A stretch of 64,000 bases of DNA from Asticcacaulis sp. SL142 (lineage in GTDB: Bacteria > Pseudomonadota > Alphaproteobacteria > Caulobacterales > Caulobacteraceae). The stretch covers positions 3,441,001-3,505,000 of the forward strand of contig NZ_CP113061.1 in assembly GCF_026625745.1 (NCBI RefSeq), in the 5' to 3' direction. This document shows positions 7,577 to 16,504 of this stretch, in pieces (within the stretch, counting starts at the first letter, position 1; the number at the start of each line of letters is the position of its first letter). The translations under genes were made by a program, and so were the position numbers. The notes under the pieces were generated by a model. It did no database searches. It had not been told where the DNA came from and saw only the letters and a list, made by a program, of their open reading frames with translations.

Positions 7577-9331
7577 TTAGTCCTTACCTTCATAGGGGCT
7601 GGTGCCGCCACGGGCGATGAACTTATCGATGGCCGAATCCAGCACCGGCAAGGGCACGGAGCCCAGTTCCAGCACCGTGTCGTGGAAGGCGCGGATGTCG
7701 AACTTTTCACCGAGCGCAGCTTCGGCCTTGGCGCGGGCTTTCCAGATCGCCATTTCACCCAGATAGTAACTCAGCGCCTGACCGGGCCAGGCGATATAGC
7801 GGTCGGTTTCGGTGGTGATTTCGTGCTCAGACAGGGCGGTATTATCACGCATGAAGGCCATGGTCTGATCGCGGATCCAGCCCTTGGCGTGGATGCCGGT
7901 ATCAACCACCAGACGGGCAGCGCGCCACATCTGATAGCTTAACATGCCAAAGTGCTCATACGGTGTGTGATACATGCCCATTTCAACGCCTAAGCGCTCA
8001 GAGTACAGCGCCCAGCCTTCGCCGTAAGCCGAGATATAGGTATTCTGACGGAATTCCGGCAGGCCCTTGTTTTCCATGGCGAGTGGCATCTGGAAGGCAT
8101 GGCCCGGCGCCGATTCATGCAAGGTCAGGGCCGGCAGCGAATAGAGCGGACGCGCGGGCAGGTTATAGGTATTGACCCAGTAACCGCCGGGGCCGCCGCG
8201 ACCGCCAGTGTAGAACGGGGCCAGTTCCGGGGCGACGGGGAAGATGCCGAACCTCATGCGTGGCTGACGGCCGAAATATTTGCCGGAGACGGCATCAAAT
8301 TCCTTGGCGGTCCAGGCGGCGCGGTCGAGCAGATCCTGGGGCTTCGTCACATAAAACTGCGGATCGGTGCGCAGGAAGTGCAAAAACGCGGGCAGGTCGC
8401 CCTCAAACTTGACCTCTTTCATGACGGTGAGCATTTCAGCCTTGATCTTGGCGACTTCATCAAGGCCGATCTGGTGGATTTGCTCCGGCGTCAGGTCTAG
8501 CGTGGTGTATTCGCGGCTTTGGGCGGCATAGAACGCCTTGCCGTCGGGCAGGTCGTAGGCCCCGATTTTGGTCGTGGCCTTGGGCTCATATTCCTTGGTG
8601 ATAAAGGTCAGAACCGACTGGTGGGCGGGGATGACGCTTTTGGCGATGGCCTCAAGCGCCAGCTTTTTCAGTTCCGCCTGTTTGTCGGCAGGTATTGAGG
8701 CGGGCATGGATTTGAAGGGTTTGTAGAATGAGTTATTCTCGCCCTTGGCATCAATCACGGTGGTCAGGGACACATCGCGTCCGGCCAGAGACACCTTCGG
8801 TACGGTAAAGCCACGCTTCATACCTGTGCGCATATTGTCCATGTTCTGGCCGAAATAGCGCGGCATGTCATTCAACTGGCGCAGATAATTGCGGTAGTCG
8901 GCCTCGGTGCGGTAGGTGCCGCCCGTGATGTAGCTGAGGTCGCTCCAGAACGAGGTATCACCCGCCAGTGGACGCTCATAGGTCTTGAACTTTTGGGCGT
9001 TATAGAGCGTTTCGATCTGAAAACGGTAAATCTGATAATCGACAGCCGCGGCTTCCGACAGTTTTGATTTATCGATGCCGTCCAGTTGTTTCAGCACGTT
9101 CTGCCAGTAGACCAGCTTCTTATCTTGTGCGGCCTTTGAGACATCAGGCAAGCCACCGCCGCGCTGATCGGCGGGGATGTCTTCGCTGACCGACATTTGC
9201 TCGCCGCGCCATTTCCATTCGGTGGTATAGATGTCTTTGAACTGAGAGTCTGTGGCGGGGTCAGCAAAAGAGGTCATGGCGCTCAGGGATAAAACGGCGG
9301 CAACAGCGGTGGCGGCGAACAGGGACTTCAT
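7577..9331 (-). CDS. Secreted DUF885-family metallopeptidase-like protein
   Basis: This 584-residue protein has a Sec signal peptide (MKSLFAATAVAAVLSLSA...SFA, cleavage near residue 23). The DUF885 motif HESAPGH (near residue 430) is followed by a Glu-rich EGWALYSE motif, together resembling a zinc-peptidase active site. Such proteins act in the periplasm or outside the cell and are presumed peptidases. It is divergent from the GH127-GH43-GH127 operon, sharing a control region with a GTATAC element. That placement fits peptide-backbone cleavage of a glycoprotein whose sugars are removed by the GH enzymes, which is inference. Confidence 0.85.
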   Translation of the reverse strand: MKSLFAATAVAAVLSLSAMTSFADPATDSQFKDIYTTEWKWRGEQMSVSEDIPADQRGGGLPDVSKAAQDKKLVYWQNVLKQLDGIDKSKLSEAAAVDYQIYRFQIETLYNAQKFKTYERPLAGDTSFWSDLSYITGGTYRTEADYRNYLRQLNDMPRYFGQNMDNMRTGMKRGFTVPKVSLAGRDVSLTTVIDAKGENNSFYKPFKSMPASIPADKQAELKKLALEAIAKSVIPAHQSVLTFITKEYEPKATTKIGAYDLPDGKAFYAAQSREYTTLDLTPEQIHQIGLDEVAKIKAEMLTVMKEVKFEGDLPAFLHFLRTDPQFYVTKPQDLLDRAAWTAKEFDAVSGKYFGRQPRMRFGIFPVAPELAPFYTGGRGGPGGYWVNTYNLPARPLYSLPALTLHESAPGHAFQMPLAMENKGLPEFRQNTYISAYGEGWALYSERLGVEMGMYHTPYEHFGMLSYQMWRAARLVVDTGIHAKGWIRDQTMAFMRDNTALSEHEITTETDRYIAWPGQALSYYLGEMAIWKARAKAEAALGEKFDIRAFHDTVLELGSVPLPVLDSAIDKFIARGGTSPYEGKD

Positions 9332-9375
9332 AGGGTGCGGACCTCACGAACAGAACGAAACAATGTGTCTTGACA

Positions 9376-9392
9376 ATTGTATACAGTATAAT
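9376..9392. promoter_or_regulatory. GTATAC operator-like element in divergent DUF885/GH127 region
   Basis: ATTGTATACAGTATAAT lies between the divergent DUF885 and GH127 starts. It contains TTGTATAC and a following GTAT, as at 4484-4501 and 2277-2297. A TTGACA box at 9370 is only 11 bp from TATAAT, too close for a standard plus-strand promoter, so the element more likely binds a regulator over promoter elements on one or both strands. Confidence 0.5.
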
Positions 9393-9439
9393 GATTGTGG
9401 TGCAACTGTCTGACTATTCAAAAATGCGAGGCCGCTATC

Positions 9440-11851
9440 ATGTCCCGACCCGCCCTTATCACCAACCGCCGCGCCCTTCTAGGAGGGGTGGCTGCCACCA
9501 CGCTCATCAGTGGCCTGAGCCTGCCGGTCATGGCCGCCACAGGGGTGCCGCTGAAGGCTGAACCCGTGCCGATGAAGGATGTGCGCCTTCTGCCATCGCC
9601 GTTCCTGAACGCGGTTGAGGTCAACACCAAGTATCTGATGGTACTTGAGCCTGACCGCCTGCTGCATAACTACCATAAGTTTGCAGGCCTGCCGGTCAAG
9701 GGCGAAATCTATGGCGGATGGGAATCGGACACGATTGCCGGGGAAGCTTTGGGCCACTATCTTTCGGCCTTGTCGCTGATGTACGCCCAAACCGGCAATG
9801 CCGAATGCATCACCCGCATCAACTATATCATTTCTGAGCTGAAAAAAGTTCAGGCAGCGCATGGCGATGGCTATGTGGCGGGCTTTATGCGTAAGCGCAA
9901 AGACGGCACGGTCGTCGATGGCAAAGAAATTTTCCCCGAAATCATGGCCGGCGATATCCGCTCGGCCGGGTTTGACCTCAACGGCTGCTGGGTGCCGTTA
10001 TATAACTGGCATAAGCTTTATGCGGGGCTGATGGATGTACAGGCCCTAACCGGAAACGATGCGGGTATTCCGATCCTGCTGGGTTTGAGCGGCTATATCG
10101 AGAAGGTATTTGCCGCCCTGAATGATGAGCAGGTTCAAAAGGTTCTGGCCTGTGAATATGGTGGTCTCAACGAATCGTTTGCCGAGCTTTATGTCCGTAC
10201 CAAGGATCCGCGCTGGCTGGTGCTGGCCGAGCGCATCTATGACAACCGCGTCCTTGATCCGCTGAAAGCCGGTGAGGACAAACTGGCCAATTTCCACGCC
10301 AATACTCAGGTGCCAAAACTGGTCGGGTTGGCGCGGCTTTATGAAATCACCGGTAAGCCGGAATACCAAAAGGCCTCAAGCTTCTTCTGGGAGCGGGTGG
10401 TCAACCACCATTCGTTTGCTATTGGTGGTAATGCCGACCGTGAGTATTTCTTCGAGCCAGATACCATTTCGGCCCACATCACCGAGCAGACCTGCGAAAG
10501 CTGTAACACCTATAATATGATGAAGCTGACGCGCCATCTCTATAGCTGGTCGCCGCAGGCGTCATACTTTGACTACTATGAGCGGGCGCACCTGAACCAC
10601 ATTCTGGCGCACCAGCACCCTGAAACCGGCATGTTCACCTATATGATGCCGCTGATGTCGGGCATGGCGCGGGAATATTCAACACCGTTTGATTCGTTCT
10701 GGTGCTGCGTGCTGTCGGGGATCGAAAGCCATTCCAAGCATGGCGATTCCATCTATTGGGAAAGCGGCGATACGCTGTTTGTGAACCTGTTTATCCCGTC
10801 AACCCTGAACTGGGCGGCGAAAAAAGCTGAGTTCGAGCTTCTGACCAAATATCCCTATGAGGGCAATATCGCGCTAAAGCTTAAGCGCGTGCAGGGGGCG
10901 AAAGCCTTCACCGTGGCGTTACGGATTCCGGCCTGGGCGAAATCCAACACCCTGCTGGTCAACGGCAAACCGGCTCTGGCCAGGATGGATAAGGGCTATG
11001 CCCTGATCACGCGCACATGGCGCTCCGGCGATGTGGTCACGCTGGATCTGCCGCTTGATCTGCGCTTTGAGGCCACGGCGGGCAACGATAAGGTCGTGGC
11101 GTTGCTGCGCGGGCCGATGGTTATGGCCGCCGATCTGGGGCCAGCGCCTAACAAGGACGAAGATCCGGAATATAAGGGCGACGCCCCCGCTCTGGTGGGT
11201 GCGGATCTGCTGGCTGGTATTGTGCCGGTATCGGCAACCGAGGCGGTCTATAAAACCAATGGTATTGGCCGTCCGGGCGACCTGACGTTCAAGCCGTTCT
11301 ACGCCCAGTATGAACGCCGCAACGCCGTCTATTTCAACCGCTATAACGATGCTGAATGGGCGACGGCTCAGGTCGCCTTCCGCGAAGAGCAGGCCCGTCT
11401 TAAGGAACTGGCGGCGCGGTCGGTCGATGTCATGTATCTGGGCGAAATGCAGCCCGAACGGGATCATAATCTGACGACCGGCGGCACCTCCTATCCGGTC
11501 GTCTACCGTGGACGTAAGGGCCGTGATGCCCGCACCATGGGCTTCTTCCAGTTTGATATGAAGGTATCTAAGGACGGTAAAGATGCCGGCCCGCTGGTGC
11601 TGCAGGCGACCTATTGGGGCTCAGAGTTCAACCGCAGCTTCACGATCGAGATCGATGGCACCGTCATTGCCCATGAACGCCTGTCGGGCCGTCAACCGGG
11701 CGACTGGATCGATGTCAGCTATCCGATCCCGCACAACCTGACCAAGGGCAAACAAAAGGTCACGGTCAAGTTCAACCCGCAGGAAGGCAAGACCGCTGGC
11801 CCTGTGTTCGGCGTGCGTTTGTTCACCACGGCAGCGGCCAAAGCGGTTTAA
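9440..11851 (+). CDS. Beta-L-arabinofuranosidase-like glycoside hydrolase, GH127/GH146 clan (DUF1680), Tat-exported
   Basis: This 803-residue enzyme starts MSRPALITNRRALLGG, a twin-arginine signal, so it is exported folded; an in-frame TTG 45 bp upstream would give no signal-like start. The DUF1680 barrel begins near residue 45 (VRLLPSPFLNA, then DPDRLL-like EPDRLLHNY), most like the GH146 branch. The zinc/active-site set is present: E353-S-C355 and the C422-C423 pair. In GH127 the cysteine of this pair is the nucleophile and a zinc is held by E-x-C plus C-C. A beta-sandwich C-terminus follows. It should release beta-L-arabinofuranose from plant glycans or Hyp-linked oligosaccharides. It heads a three-gene operon. 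Confidence 0.88.
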   Translation: MSRPALITNRRALLGGVAATTLISGLSLPVMAATGVPLKAEPVPMKDVRLLPSPFLNAVEVNTKYLMVLEPDRLLHNYHKFAGLPVKGEIYGGWESDTIAGEALGHYLSALSLMYAQTGNAECITRINYIISELKKVQAAHGDGYVAGFMRKRKDGTVVDGKEIFPEIMAGDIRSAGFDLNGCWVPLYNWHKLYAGLMDVQALTGNDAGIPILLGLSGYIEKVFAALNDEQVQKVLACEYGGLNESFAELYVRTKDPRWLVLAERIYDNRVLDPLKAGEDKLANFHANTQVPKLVGLARLYEITGKPEYQKASSFFWERVVNHHSFAIGGNADREYFFEPDTISAHITEQTCESCNTYNMMKLTRHLYSWSPQASYFDYYERAHLNHILAHQHPETGMFTYMMPLMSGMAREYSTPFDSFWCCVLSGIESHSKHGDSIYWESGDTLFVNLFIPSTLNWAAKKAEFELLTKYPYEGNIALKLKRVQGAKAFTVALRIPAWAKSNTLLVNGKPALARMDKGYALITRTWRSGDVVTLDLPLDLRFEATAGNDKVVALLRGPMVMAADLGPAPNKDEDPEYKGDAPALVGADLLAGIVPVSATEAVYKTNGIGRPGDLTFKPFYAQYERRNAVYFNRYNDAEWATAQVAFREEQARLKELAARSVDVMYLGEMQPERDHNLTTGGTSYPVVYRGRKGRDARTMGFFQFDMKVSKDGKDAGPLVLQATYWGSEFNRSFTIEIDGTVIAHERLSGRQPGDWIDVSYPIPHNLTKGKQKVTVKFNPQEGKTAGPVFGVRLFTTAAAKAV

Positions 11852-11861
11852 GGATCATATT

Positions 11862-13211
11862 ATGAAACGTCTCGCGGCTTTAAGCCTTTTGCCGCTGCTG
11901 GCGGCATGTGCGCCAACCTTAGCTCAAACGGCGCTGGAAACCCGTCAGGTCACGGCCCCTTATAACCCGATCTTAGCCGACGGCGTAGACTATACGACCG
12001 ATCCGGCCCCGCTGGTTGTGGGTGATAAGCTTTATATCCTGACCGGCCGCGACGTGGCCGAACCGGGCGTCAACGACTTCATCATGCCGGAATGGCAGAT
12101 GCTGGAAACCTCTGACCCAAAGTCTGGCCAGTGGACCCACTATCCGTATTTCCTCAAGCCCAATGATGTCTTCAAATGGGCGACACCGGGCCGTGCCTAT
12201 GGCGCCCAGATCGTCCAGGGGCCGGACAAGAGGTTCTATCTCTACGCGCCGGTGATGCAGCAGGGATCGGCTAACAAAGACGGCTTTGCCATTGGCGTCG
12301 CCGTCTCCGACAGCCCGACCGGGCCGTGGGTCGATGCCCATCCGTCAGGGCCGGTCATTTCGCAGTCCTATCCGGTCGCCAATGACATTCAGAACATCGA
12401 TCCGACCATCCTTATTGACGACGATCAGCGCGTCTACCTCTATTGGGGCACGTTTGGCCGCCTGAAAGGCGTCGAACTCGAAAAAGACATGGTGACCTTT
12501 AAGGGTAAGCCGGTCGATGTGAACACCCTGACCGGTTTCTTTGAGGCCCCGTGGATTTTCAAGCGCAAGGGCACCTATTACATGGCCTATGCCGGCAATA
12601 AGGCCGGGCCGGATTCCGAATGTACCGAAGCGGTTTACTATGCCTGTATCGCTTATGGCTCCGCCAAATCACCGCTGGGGCCGTGGACCTACCGCGGCGT
12701 GATGCTTGACCCGGTATCGTCGACCACCTCGCATTCGGGTATCGCGCACTATAAGGGTGAGTGGTACATCGCCTATCACACGGCTGATGGCAAAAATGGC
12801 GGCCATTTCCGCCGCGCCGTAGCGCTCGATAAGTTCACTTGGGACGATACCGTTTCACCGCCCGCAATTGAAAAGGTTGTGCAAACCAAGGCCCCGCCGC
12901 CTGCGCCGACACCGACCCGCAACTTAGCCCCCGCCGCCCGTATTGTCGCCTCAAACTCACCCGTGCCGGTGCAATACTGGATCAGGGCGCTCAATGACGG
13001 CAAGGTGCGCGAAGCGCCGCTGCCGCCCGATACCTGGGGCACCTGGTCGCCGAATAACCCCAAGCAGCAATGGGTGGTTTATCAATGGGAACAGCCGCTG
13101 AAGTTTAACGGTTCGCGTCTCTATTTCTGGGGCGATCAGCCCGCCGGTTCCGGCATTGGCGTGGCCCCGCCCAACGGCCTGGCATCTGGAATACTGGTCG
13201 GATGCCGATAA
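11862..13211 (+). CDS. GH43-family arabinofuranosidase-like lipoprotein (C-terminal domain cut by frameshift)
   Basis: As read this is 449 residues. It begins with a lipoprotein signal (MKRLAALSLLPLLAAC) and then a five-bladed GH43 propeller. Expected catalytic residues are visible: D47 (YTTDPAP), D180 (NIDPTILID) and E228 (FFEAPWIF). From about residue 355 a discoidin-like sugar-binding domain starts (APAARIVASN) but stops early at 13211. The +1 frame continues the domain to 13449; removing one C at 13178/13179 joins PPNG to WHLEYWSD. The catalytic domain is complete, so activity may survive. GH43 beside GH127 recalls the Bifidobacterium longum extensin-glycan enzymes. It lies 10 bp after the first GH127 gene. 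Confidence 0.85.
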   Translation: MKRLAALSLLPLLAACAPTLAQTALETRQVTAPYNPILADGVDYTTDPAPLVVGDKLYILTGRDVAEPGVNDFIMPEWQMLETSDPKSGQWTHYPYFLKPNDVFKWATPGRAYGAQIVQGPDKRFYLYAPVMQQGSANKDGFAIGVAVSDSPTGPWVDAHPSGPVISQSYPVANDIQNIDPTILIDDDQRVYLYWGTFGRLKGVELEKDMVTFKGKPVDVNTLTGFFEAPWIFKRKGTYYMAYAGNKAGPDSECTEAVYYACIAYGSAKSPLGPWTYRGVMLDPVSSTTSHSGIAHYKGEWYIAYHTADGKNGGHFRRAVALDKFTWDDTVSPPAIEKVVQTKAPPPAPTPTRNLAPAARIVASNSPVPVQYWIRALNDGKVREAPLPPDTWGTWSPNNPKQQWVVYQWEQPLKFNGSRLYFWGDQPAGSGIGVAPPNGLASGILVGCR

Positions 13212-13449
13212 AAAATGGACGCCGATCAGCGCCCAATACCCGACCGCGACTCTCAATACTTTTAACGAAGTGGCGTTTGAGACCGTGACCACGCGCTGTC
13301 TGCGGGCGGTGTTTGATGCCTCGACCGACGGTAAAACCTATGCTGCCGTCGCGGCTCAGGAATGGGAAGCCCTGTACCCCAAGCCGGTGCTGGTCGAAGC
13401 CGCTGACACCAAGCTTTCGGCCTCCGCCACCTGCGTCCCGTCCGAATAA
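13180..13449 (+). pseudogene. Out-of-frame C-terminal remainder of the GH43 lipoprotein
   Basis: This frame reads WHLEYWSDADKKWTPISAQY and ends at TAA 13447-13449. It continues a discoidin/F5-8C-type domain with the pattern of the N-terminal domain in the next gene (spouse phrases such as VQYDWGQP, CRVLYWNGK, TFDEVTTDKLRLEI). It has no own ribosome binding site or sensible start. One surplus C in the run GGCC at 13176-13179 explains the break; a sequencing error and a true mutation look the same here. Confidence 0.75.
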
Positions 13450-13473
13450 TTCTGTTAAATAAAGACCCATATC

Positions 13474-16311
13474 ATGACCCGCAAATTTACCGCCGAGATC
13501 AACCCTCATCTGTGCCAGCCCGATTGTCGCTGCCTTGACCGGCGCGGATTTCTGGCGGGCGCTGCGGGGGCGTCTGTGGTCGGCGGGTTAGGGCTTGGTG
13601 CCTCATTTGCCTTTGCTGACACGACCGTGGTTAATCTGGCCAAGGTGGCGACCCCATCGACCTCGTTCATGTCGGGTGACGGCAAGCTGACCGCGCTCAA
13701 TGATGGGGTTGAGCCTAAAAACTCCTCTGATAATGCCGCCACCTCTTATGGCAACTGGCCCAAGACCGGCACGGAATGGGTGCAGTATGACTGGGGCCAG
13801 CCGATCACCACCAACAAAGTCGATGTCTACTGGTGGATCGACGGGCAGGGCGTGGGCGCGCCGAAATCGTGCCGCGTGCTGTACTGGAACGGCAAGGCTT
13901 TCGTGCCGGTGCCAAAAGCCAAGGGGCTGGGCGTCAAGGCCAATGGCTACAACACCACCACCTTTGATGAGGTCACAACCGACAAACTGCGGCTTGAGAT
14001 CGTCTCGGACGGTAAGCTGTCGACCGGCGTTCTGGAATGGAAGGTCTATAGCTTTGGCGTCGTGCCGGCGTTTGCGCCGGTCGTGGTCGCCGGTGTTGAC
14101 CGCACTGTCATCATGGGCGGCAAGACCTATCTGATGGGTAAGGCCGACTGGCTCAATCCGGGGGCCGACACCGGCAGCCTGTGGCGTAAGGTCTCCGGCC
14201 CCGGTCAGGTCAGCTTTGCCGATGCTCTGTCGGCGGATACAACGGCGACGTTCTCGGAAACCGGCGACTATGTGCTGGAACTGGCCGCCCATTCGGGTCA
14301 GCGGGTTAGCACCTCACGCCTGCGGGTGCGCGCTCAGGCCGCCCCGCCGAAGGAACGCCTTGATGTGGTCTATACCCGCCGCTATAGCCTCGACAGTCCG
14401 CTGTGGAACGCGCGTGCCAAGTCTTTGATCGTCAACTGGATTCCGCACTGCATCAACTATTGTGAGCGCACCGATCTGCCGACGGGCCAAGGCGGTATCG
14501 ACAACTTTATTGAGGCCGCCAAGGCCAATCGCGGCGAACCGCATGGCCCGCATAAGGGCCTTGTGTTCTCAAACGCGTGGGTGCTGCAAACGGTTGAGGC
14601 CATCTGCATTGCCCTGATGGTTGACCCGCAAGGCGATGCCGACATGATGAAGGCGCAAGCCCACATGAAGGCGACGCTGGAGCGCTGGATACCGCCGATT
14701 CTGGCTGCGCAGGAATCGGACGGTTACCTGCAAACCGCCAAGACACTGGCGGCACCGGGCGCGTGGGATAAGCGCTGGGACCCTGCCCACCGCGCCGACC
14801 ACGAAGGCTATATCGCGGGCTACTTCATCGAATCGGCCATCAATCACTACACCCTGACCAATGGTCAGGACGTGCGGCTTTATAACGGTGCCAAGAAACT
14901 GGCCGACTGCTGGGTCGCCAATGTCGGCCCCGGCAAGATCGAATGGTTTGATGGCCATCAGGAGATGGAGCAGGCGCTGGTGCGCTTTGGCCGTTTCGTC
15001 AACGATATGGAAGGCGGCGGCAATGGCGATGCCTATATTGCTCTGGCGCGTTTCCTGCTCGAATCCCGCCAGGGGGGGCATGAATATGACCAGAGCCACC
15101 TGCCGCCCGAAAAGCAGTACGAAGCCGTCGGTCACGCCGTCCGCGCCGTCTATTCCTATTCGGCTATGGCCGATATTGCCGCCGAAACCGGCGATGTCGA
15201 GTACCAAAGTGCGGTCATGTCGTTGTGGGACAATATCGTCAACCGCAAATACTATGTTACCGGCGGCATAGGCTCAGGCGAAACCGCCGAAGGCTTTGGT
15301 GCGGACTATTCGTTGCGCAACAATGCCTACTGCGAATCCTGTTCGTCGGCGGGGGAAATCTTCTTCCAGTATAAGCTCAACCTGGCCTATCACGACGCCA
15401 AGTACGCTGATCTGTATGAGCAGACCATGTATAATGCCCTGCTGGGTGGTACGGATTTGAACGGCACCAGCTTTGGTTACACCAATCCGCTGATCAACAG
15501 TGAGCGCACCCTGTGGCACGTCTGTCCGTGCTGTGTCGGCAATATCCCGCGCACGCTGTTGATGGTGCCGACCTGGACCTACGTCAAGGATAAGGCCGGT
15601 ATCTATGTGAACATGTTCGTCGGCTCAAAGATCGTAGTCGATCGCGTCGCAGGCACCGATGTTGAGATGGTGCAAAAGACCGATTATCCGTGGAACGGGG
15701 CTGTCTCGATCACCGTCAACCCTAAAGAAACCAAGACCTTTACCGTCTATGTCCGCATCCCGAACCGCAAGACCAGCGATCTTTACACCTTAACGCCCGC
15801 GGTGAGCGGTGTGAAATCGTTCAAGGTCAATGGTAAGGCCGTTACGCCGACCATCGAAAAAGGCTATGCCGTTGTCACGCGCGAATGGAAAGCCGGTGAC
15901 CGCATTGAGCTTGAGCTGCCACTGGCACCGCAGCGCATCCATGCCGATGAACGTATCGAGGCGGATCGTGGCCGGGTGGCGCTGGGCTTTGGCCCGCTGG
16001 TTTACAATGTCGAAAAAGCCGATCAACCTAATATCGAGCAGGTGTTGAGCGGTGCGCCGATCAAGGCTGAGTGGCGTGGCGACCTGCTGGGCGGGGTCAT
16101 GGCCCTGACCGGTAAATGGCAGGACGGTTCACCCATGCTGGCCATCCCGAACTATGCACGCATGAACCGCGTCGGTGAAGTGGCGGCCATCGGCAGCGGC
16201 GATGTCGACTTTGCGCCCGGTGCGACCACACCGGCGGCTCAGGCGCCGGTCGGCCCACGGGTGCGGGTGACGGGCCTGCAATCTCAGGTCTGGATTCGCG
16301 ACAAGGTATGA
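13474..16311 (+). CDS. GH127-family beta-L-arabinofuranosidase (DUF1680) with N-terminal discoidin-like and Ig-like domains, Tat-exported
   Basis: This 945-residue protein starts with a long twin-arginine signal (LDRRGFLAGAAGAS). A discoidin-like domain follows (about 50-195), then an Ig/PKD-like domain (about 205-290), then the DUF1680 catalytic domain, which is closer to HypBA1-type GH127 than the first enzyme. The active-site set is intact: E621-S-C623 and C684-P-C686-C687. It would hydrolyse beta-L-arabinofuranosyl linkages such as those on extensin hydroxyproline. The accessory domains probably hold it to cell-wall polysaccharide. It lies 24 bp after the GH43 frame and closes the operon before a terminator. 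Confidence 0.88.
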   Translation: MTRKFTAEINPHLCQPDCRCLDRRGFLAGAAGASVVGGLGLGASFAFADTTVVNLAKVATPSTSFMSGDGKLTALNDGVEPKNSSDNAATSYGNWPKTGTEWVQYDWGQPITTNKVDVYWWIDGQGVGAPKSCRVLYWNGKAFVPVPKAKGLGVKANGYNTTTFDEVTTDKLRLEIVSDGKLSTGVLEWKVYSFGVVPAFAPVVVAGVDRTVIMGGKTYLMGKADWLNPGADTGSLWRKVSGPGQVSFADALSADTTATFSETGDYVLELAAHSGQRVSTSRLRVRAQAAPPKERLDVVYTRRYSLDSPLWNARAKSLIVNWIPHCINYCERTDLPTGQGGIDNFIEAAKANRGEPHGPHKGLVFSNAWVLQTVEAICIALMVDPQGDADMMKAQAHMKATLERWIPPILAAQESDGYLQTAKTLAAPGAWDKRWDPAHRADHEGYIAGYFIESAINHYTLTNGQDVRLYNGAKKLADCWVANVGPGKIEWFDGHQEMEQALVRFGRFVNDMEGGGNGDAYIALARFLLESRQGGHEYDQSHLPPEKQYEAVGHAVRAVYSYSAMADIAAETGDVEYQSAVMSLWDNIVNRKYYVTGGIGSGETAEGFGADYSLRNNAYCESCSSAGEIFFQYKLNLAYHDAKYADLYEQTMYNALLGGTDLNGTSFGYTNPLINSERTLWHVCPCCVGNIPRTLLMVPTWTYVKDKAGIYVNMFVGSKIVVDRVAGTDVEMVQKTDYPWNGAVSITVNPKETKTFTVYVRIPNRKTSDLYTLTPAVSGVKSFKVNGKAVTPTIEKGYAVVTREWKAGDRIELELPLAPQRIHADERIEADRGRVALGFGPLVYNVEKADQPNIEQVLSGAPIKAEWRGDLLGGVMALTGKWQDGSPMLAIPNYARMNRVGEVAAIGSGDVDFAPGATTPAAQAPVGPRVRVTGLQSQVWIRDKV

Positions 16312-16321
16312 AGCATTGAAG

Positions 16322-16357
16322 AGGGGGGGGCGGCAACAATCGTCCCCCTAATTTTTT
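16322..16357 (+). terminator. Terminator of the arabinofuranosidase operon
   Basis: A G-rich arm (AGGGGG) pairs with CCCCCT across a loop containing CGGCAACAATCGT, followed by AATTTTTT. It begins 10 bp after the second GH127 stop. Confidence 0.75.
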
Positions 16358-16397
16358 GAATCCATTCAGATAATAAAATGTTCCAAATTTTTTGTGA

Positions 16398-16412
16398 GAA
16401 CATATTGCGAAC
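16398..16412 (+). promoter_or_regulatory. LexA (SOS) box of recA
   Basis: GAACATATTGCGAAC matches the alphaproteobacterial SOS operator GAAC-N7-GAAC exactly. It lies 93 bp before the recA start, so recA is expected to be LexA-repressed and DNA-damage inducible. Confidence 0.88.
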
Positions 16413-16504
16413 CTGGAACAAATAGGGTACGAATTAGGTGTCGCAAAGATTTCGAGATTTAGGGCAGCCTTGAATGGGAATCGTGACATAGGGAAGGGAT
16501 TGGT

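Noticed and set aside
9370-9392. Consensus promoter TTGACA...TATAAT on the plus strand
   Set aside because: The two hexamers are only 11 bp apart, too close for a standard promoter; better explained as overlap with an operator.
14569-15207. Open frame of about 212 codons opposite the second GH127 gene
   Set aside because: The plus-strand frame holds the catalytic domain; the opposite frame has no recognisable protein pattern.
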